A stretch of 42,881 nucleotides of DNA. Origin: Candidatus Saccharimonadota bacterium (GTDB lineage: Bacteria; Patescibacteriota; Saccharimonadia; Saccharimonadales; Saccharimonadaceae). The stretch is from NCBI GenBank assembly GCA_017404955.1, contig JAFRBH010000009.1:1-42881 (forward strand). The letters are read 5' to 3'. A model generated the notes under the pieces. The model saw only the letters and a program-made list of their open reading frames with translations, was not told where the DNA came from and did no database searches. Below are positions 39,367 to 42,881 of this stretch, piece after piece (position 1 is the first letter of the stretch; each line of letters opens with the position of its first letter). Both the position numbers and the translations under genes were made by a program.

Positions 39367-40781
39367 TACTTGTAATCATCATAAGTTATCATCAGCGCAC
39401 GTGAGTCTAGCTGACGGAGACTTTCGAGTGCCACCGTCACTACAATTAGAAGTCCAGTACCAGAAATAGAGAGACCGATTGGGTAGCCCATGGTCATGAT
39501 AAAGACGTAGTCTGTGATAAATGGCAACATCGCGATAAGCCCAAGAGCTAGAGCGCCAAAGAGATTAAGACGATTTACTACTTTACCAAGATAAACTGCA
39601 GTGGTGTTGCCAGGGCGAACACCCTCAATGAAGCCACCTTGTTTCTGCAAGTTATCAGCGATTTCCTTAGTATTGAAAATAATGGAAGTATAGAAGTAGG
39701 TAAATGCTACAACTAGAGCAAAGTACATCGCTGGGTATAAGAACCACTTAATAGTGATACCGTCTGGGTATTCAGTGGCGAAGTTGGATGCAGAAGGTGC
39801 AGTAAAAATGGAAACAAGTGCCTGCCCAAAACCGTTGCCTGGATCAATTGACTGAACAAGCTGACCGACAAGTGCCGGCAAAGCCAAAAAGCTAGTTGCA
39901 AAAATCACAGGAACCACTCCAGCAGCAATAAGTTTGATTGGCAAGATTGATTTGATGCCACCATAGCTACTGTTACCATGGACACGCTTAGCGTAATTAA
40001 TAGTAATAATACGCTGGGCTTCGTTAAGTTTGACCAAGAAGTATATCACGATTACCAGTGCCACAGCAAAGCCTAGCACAATCCAGAAGACTGTTGGATT
40101 AACTGGGAGATTGAGCCAGCCAAAGAGTGAGAGTGAACCGTTAGATGTGTCAAATAGGCTACTCCAAAGGCTAGCCATAGTAGTAGGTAACTGAGAGATA
40201 ATAGAAGCAAAGATAATCATGGAAATGCCATTACCAATACCTTGCTCGGTGATAAGCTCACCTAGCCACATCAAGATTACGGAGCCAGCGGTCATAGCGG
40301 CGATTGCCAGAGTCCATTGGGCAGTAGACATCTCAATAGTGGAAGCAGTATTGGCAAGTGCAGACTCTTTTAAGATAAAGATATAGGCAAACGATTGGAC
40401 GATAGCTAGCGGGACAGTAAGAATACGAGTCCATTGATTGATTTTTCTTCTACCAGATTCTCCGTCTTGAGATAGCTCTTCTAGCTTGGGTACAGCTTTA
40501 GTAATAAGCTGGACAACGATAGATGAGGTAATAAATGGAGAAAGGCCAACTAGGATAATCGAGAATGAAGTAAGACCACCACCGGAAATAAGATTTAAGA
40601 AGCTGCCAAAGTCAGATTTAGAGATAAGGTTCTCAATAGCCTCTTTGAAAGTGCTAGCATCACCTAGTGGAACTGGTACATGTGCCAAGAGGCGATAAGC
40701 GATAATGATTCCAAAAACAATCAAAATACGCTTGCGCATATCTTTGTTCAAAAATGATTTAAAAATTGTTTTGAAATGCAT
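39366..40781 (-). CDS. secY: Preprotein translocase subunit SecY
   Basis: The 471-residue protein has about ten membrane helices, the N-terminal DMRKRILIVFGIIIAYRL, the plug region SGGGLTSFSIILVGLSPFI, GIGNGISMIIFASI and a helix-10 segment before LRQLDSRALMITYDDYK. It is the protein channel with SecE. TATTAT and AAGAAGG lie before the ATG. It starts a unit with the sortase gene. Confidence 0.98.
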   Translation of the reverse strand: MHFKTIFKSFLNKDMRKRILIVFGIIIAYRLLAHVPVPLGDASTFKEAIENLISKSDFGSFLNLISGGGLTSFSIILVGLSPFITSSIVVQLITKAVPKLEELSQDGESGRRKINQWTRILTVPLAIVQSFAYIFILKESALANTASTIEMSTAQWTLAIAAMTAGSVILMWLGELITEQGIGNGISMIIFASIISQLPTTMASLWSSLFDTSNGSLSLFGWLNLPVNPTVFWIVLGFAVALVIVIYFLVKLNEAQRIITINYAKRVHGNSSYGGIKSILPIKLIAAGVVPVIFATSFLALPALVGQLVQSIDPGNGFGQALVSIFTAPSASNFATEYPDGITIKWFLYPAMYFALVVAFTYFYTSIIFNTKEIADNLQKQGGFIEGVRPGNTTAVYLGKVVNRLNLFGALALGLIAMLPFITDYVFIMTMGYPIGLSISGTGLLIVVTVALESLRQLDSRALMITYDDYK

Positions 40782-40851
40782 ATTAACCTTCTTACTCTAT
40801 CTATAATACCATAGTTTTTAAGATTTGGGGAGGAAATTTCCATAAAACTAC

Positions 40852-40883
40852 CGCCTAATGTCGCACAAGCTACATTGTACGAC
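40852..40883 (+). repeat. 32-bp inverted repeat, left copy
   Basis: These 32 bases are exactly the reverse complement of 42219-42250. They contain a near-palindrome with 9-nt arms (GTCGCACAA and TTGTACGAC, one mismatch) around the 6-nt centre GCTACA. In this copy the symmetry extends to 13-nt arms. In frame the repeat encodes PNVAQATLYD. Confidence 0.95.
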
Positions 40884-41513
40884 ATTAGAGATTCTAAACT
40901 ATATACTGTCCGCAAGCTTGCAGATGGGAATTGTTGGATGACTCAAAATTTAAAATATGAATTATCCACCGGGAAGACACTTGTGGGCGCGGACAATGCG
41001 ACAGGTGAGGCAATTTCATTTACGGTGTCTAGTTGCGCGACTCATGGTAATTGCCCGATGAATAATAATACAAAATTTGGCACTGGTAGTCGGACTTCAG
41101 AGTATTATTATTCTTGGTTTGCTGCTACAGCCGGCAGTGGTTCGAATAGTACACCGAATTACACTGATGCGCCCAATTCCGTCTGTCCTGCGCACTGGAG
41201 AATGCCACCCACAAATATATCATCAACGCCAGACAAATCTTATACCAAGCTTGTAGATTCATATATAACTGGTGCTTGGGATTATGAAATATTGGAAAGT
41301 TCCCCTTTGGATTTTGCTAGAAATGGCGCTCTTTGGGACGGGGTTTTAGTGAATAATGATTATAGTGGGTATTTCTGGTCATCGACAGCGGATAGTAGAC
41401 ATAGTAATGGAGCATATTATACATATCAGCTATATTATAGAACAGACGGAGCGAACACATATGATTCCAGCTCCAGACCACAAGGAGGTAGCGTGCGGTG
41501 TGTTGCGTTATAA
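40875..41513 (+). CDS. Silent FISUMP C-terminal module (no proper start)
   Basis: The 212-residue frame is a FISUMP (Fibrobacter succinogenes major paralogous) module: YTVRKLADGNCWMTQNL at its start, SVCPAHWRMP in the middle, YFWSSTADS and the final GGSVRCVAL. Homology to the C-terminal part of the protein at 41517-42881 begins at PNVAQATLYD, before any start codon. The frame is open back only to a TAG at 40812, with no ATG; the TTG at 40875 lies inside the conserved segment and has no ribosome binding site. There is no signal peptide. It is best read as a stored alternative 3' end, not an independent gene. Confidence 0.75.
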   Translation: MYDIRDSKLYTVRKLADGNCWMTQNLKYELSTGKTLVGADNATGEAISFTVSSCATHGNCPMNNNTKFGTGSRTSEYYYSWFAATAGSGSNSTPNYTDAPNSVCPAHWRMPPTNISSTPDKSYTKLVDSYITGAWDYEILESSPLDFARNGALWDGVLVNNDYSGYFWSSTADSRHSNGAYYTYQLYYRTDGANTYDSSSRPQGGSVRCVAL

Positions 41514-41516
41514 ATG

Positions 41517-42881
41517 TTAGATAGACACACAGCGCACAGAAATGCCGAAGTTTTTGCCATTACCACTGCTGCTAACTTGGTTATTTGGGGCAATACCTCC
41601 AGGACTAATGGCTAAACTGTAGGCATAGTTGCTATAACTAGCATATGGCGTCGCAGACCAGTAATGCCCTGATTGATAATCGAGTACTGCATTGTTGAGT
41701 ACGGCACCTGCGTAGATAAAATCTAAAGGAGCATTTTGGGATTTGGCGGAACCTTCTGCATTACTTAGTAAGGCATATTTAGTTGTGAACAAATTATAGA
41801 ATGACTTATCAACCCCTGAGCCACTTATTGGCAATCTCCACCCCTTTGGACAAATCGATTGAGTAATAGATGGGCTGGCTGCACTTGTGCCTTGTCCAGC
41901 TGTAGCCCCATACCATGTGTAATACCATGAGTTGCCACCGTTTCTAGTATCTATTTCATCGCCAATACTTATATTAGTCCAGGAATTTGGCGTAATGGCA
42001 TAATTATAAGCATTCGCTGAAGTGGTGCTGTTTGGTGTCCAACTAGCAACACCACCGTTAAAAGTCCCTACTTCAAGCGTAACAGAGGTGGAAAGTGTAA
42101 GTCTTATATTTTGCGTCATCCAGCAATTCCCATCAGCCAGTTTCCTGACTCTATAAGTGACAGCATTGGCTCCAGTAGCTGGATTGATAGCCGTACCTGT
42201 TCCGTCTAACCCTCTATAGTCGTACAATGTAGCTTGTGCGACATTAGGCGAAGTGTTATCAGACACAGCTTCATATTTTCCGACCATAGCAGCAATCTTA
42301 TCAATCATTACTGCGGCTGGCTCCGATAAGGCAGTAGCATTAGTTGGTGTATAGACAGAATTACAAATCGTAGACGTCATGTCTTGCATATAATCAATCT
42401 TCCAAAAATCCGGCAATGGTTTCCAGGTGGCATAAAGGGTGCTAGCTCCAGGATTTGGTTTCTGGTCATCCGCTACCACAGTGTACTCCGCCCCAGCCGC
42501 ATAGGATTCCCCAGTACCATCCGCTTCAGTATTCCAACCTGTAAATATGTAATTATTCCTCATCAAAGCGTTACTATTGTCGCTTGGATTAGGTAATGTA
42601 AAAACATAAGATGAAGCTACCGTGCTAGCAGTGAGTGGGCTATATAGATTAGAAACAGTATCTGATGTCCCTGTATCCGGATCAATATCGCCGCCTGCAC
42701 CATCCAAATTAGCATTAAATGTCAAAGAATAATCTATTTCTAGTGGATTTGCCACCGCAGTTAATTCTAGTTCGTTTCTATACGTGCCAGAAGCTATTGC
42801 AGAAGAGACATTAGTACCAATAGTAACAGGTGTTTGTCCATGTTCGGTAGCTGCATTCTTGTTGTCTATCTGCCTATTCTC
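41517..42881 (-). CDS. Large surface protein with InlB-type repeat and FISUMP domain (5' end outside window)
   Basis: The frame is open to the right edge, so at least 454 residues are coded and the N-terminus is missing. It has a Ser/Thr/Asn-rich beta region, an InlB/Listeria-Bacteroides-type repeat (YIFTGWNTEADGTGESY, STLYATWKP), a linker with DMTSTICNSVYTPTNA, and a FISUMP module (VRKLADGNCWMTQNIRL, SICPKGWRLP, GHYWSATPYAS, GISVRCVSI). Composition is that of an exported surface or adhesin-like protein. The module begins at the 32-bp repeat (42219-42250). Its stop is 3 nt from the stop of the convergent module. A GTG at 42755 is not a likely start because the frame continues upstream with the same composition. 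Confidence 0.85.
   Translation of the reverse strand, partial: ENRQIDNKNAATEHGQTPVTIGTNVSSAIASGTYRNELELTAVANPLEIDYSLTFNANLDGAGGDIDPDTGTSDTVSNLYSPLTASTVASSYVFTLPNPSDNSNALMRNNYIFTGWNTEADGTGESYAAGAEYTVVADDQKPNPGASTLYATWKPLPDFWKIDYMQDMTSTICNSVYTPTNATALSEPAAVMIDKIAAMVGKYEAVSDNTSPNVAQATLYDYRGLDGTGTAINPATGANAVTYRVRKLADGNCWMTQNIRLTLSTSVTLEVGTFNGGVASWTPNSTTSANAYNYAITPNSWTNISIGDEIDTRNGGNSWYYTWYGATAGQGTSAASPSITQSICPKGWRLPISGSGVDKSFYNLFTTKYALLSNAEGSAKSQNAPLDFIYAGAVLNNAVLDYQSGHYWSATPYASYSNYAYSLAISPGGIAPNNQVSSSGNGKNFGISVRCVSI
42219..42250 (-). repeat. 32-bp inverted repeat, right copy
   Basis: Exact inverted copy of 40852-40883, in the same reading frame within the surface protein gene. Sequence on both sides differs from the left copy: the module side resumes with two mismatches and then diverges, and the upstream side has only the edge of the repeat in common. 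Confidence 0.95.

Noticed and set aside
40858-40940. ATG at 40858 as a start for the plus-strand FISUMP frame
   Set aside because: It is in a different reading frame and meets a stop after fewer than 30 codons.
40875-42881. Diversity-generating retroelement acting on the FISUMP domains
   Set aside because: No reverse transcriptase or template repeat is in the window, and the two modules differ throughout, including by insertions, not mainly at adenines.
1-42881. Recoded TGA as in Gracilibacteria or SR1
   Set aside because: TGA ends the NrnA-like gene at its overlap with cysS, and no conserved protein contains an internal TGA.

Overview
This window looks like a chromosomal segment of a Candidate Phyla Radiation bacterium, most likely Candidatus Saccharibacteria (TM7). 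Supporting signs are the compact housekeeping genes, short operons with 1-17 nt overlaps, loss of zinc ligands in RecR, DnaX and L36, FISUMP surface proteins with InlB-type repeats, a sortase beside secY, and TGA used as a normal stop. The lineage call is inference: there is no rRNA gene here.

Layout. 1-3561: a minus-strand tRNA cluster (partial Tyr, Thr-GGT, and a tRNA-Thr-like remnant), a DUF308-like membrane protein, an HD-GYP phosphodiesterase, tRNA-Tyr, a small membrane protein and tRNA-Thr(TGT). 3575-9607: a TPR protein, a DNA polymerase III delta'-like protein, an RluA-type pseudouridine synthase, an orphan gene, tRNA-Ala(GGC), trpS, an AI-2E-family permease and a CHAP-like protein. 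9685-19693: cysS, an NrnA-like DHH phosphoesterase, rmuC, a secreted GH73-like glucosaminidase, recR, ybaB, a GT-C membrane glycosyltransferase, dnaB, dnaX and a conserved unknown. 19866-29019: the normally contiguous string secE-nusG-rplK-rplA-rplJ-rplL, broken into four pieces by apt and several orphan genes, with rplJ-rplL inverted and preceded by an L10 leader. 29176-32873: an HD-domain hydrolase followed by thyA, folA and glyA, which form a complete thymidylate cycle. 32932-34251: two orphan proteins around tRNA-Ala(CGC). 34374-40781: the alpha operon (rpmJ, rpsM, rpsK, rpsD, rpoA, rplQ, rplM, rpsI), then infA, a sortase and secY. 40852-42881: two FISUMP modules in tail-to-tail orientation.

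Two gene classes are visible. Nine genes have an extended -10 box (TGnTATAAT-like) only 6-7 nt before the ATG, so they are probably leaderless. The orphan accessory genes instead usually carry a -35/-10 promoter (often TTGACT), a strong AGGAGG-type ribosome binding site and their own hairpin terminator. They behave as independent cassettes between housekeeping operons. Four of them encode proteins with the same unusual design: a helical N-terminal part, a two-helix membrane hairpin, and a C-terminal coiled coil with a similar tail.

The most striking feature is at 40852-42250. A perfect 32-bp inverted repeat lies in the same reading frame at the start of two alternative FISUMP C-terminal modules. 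The modules are convergent, with 3 nt between their stop codons. One is fused to a long surface protein that runs off the window. The other has no credible start. Inversion between the repeats would exchange the C-terminus of the surface protein, a shufflon-like arrangement. The repeat contains a near-palindrome with 9-nt arms around a 6-nt centre, resembling Xer/tyrosine-recombinase sites.
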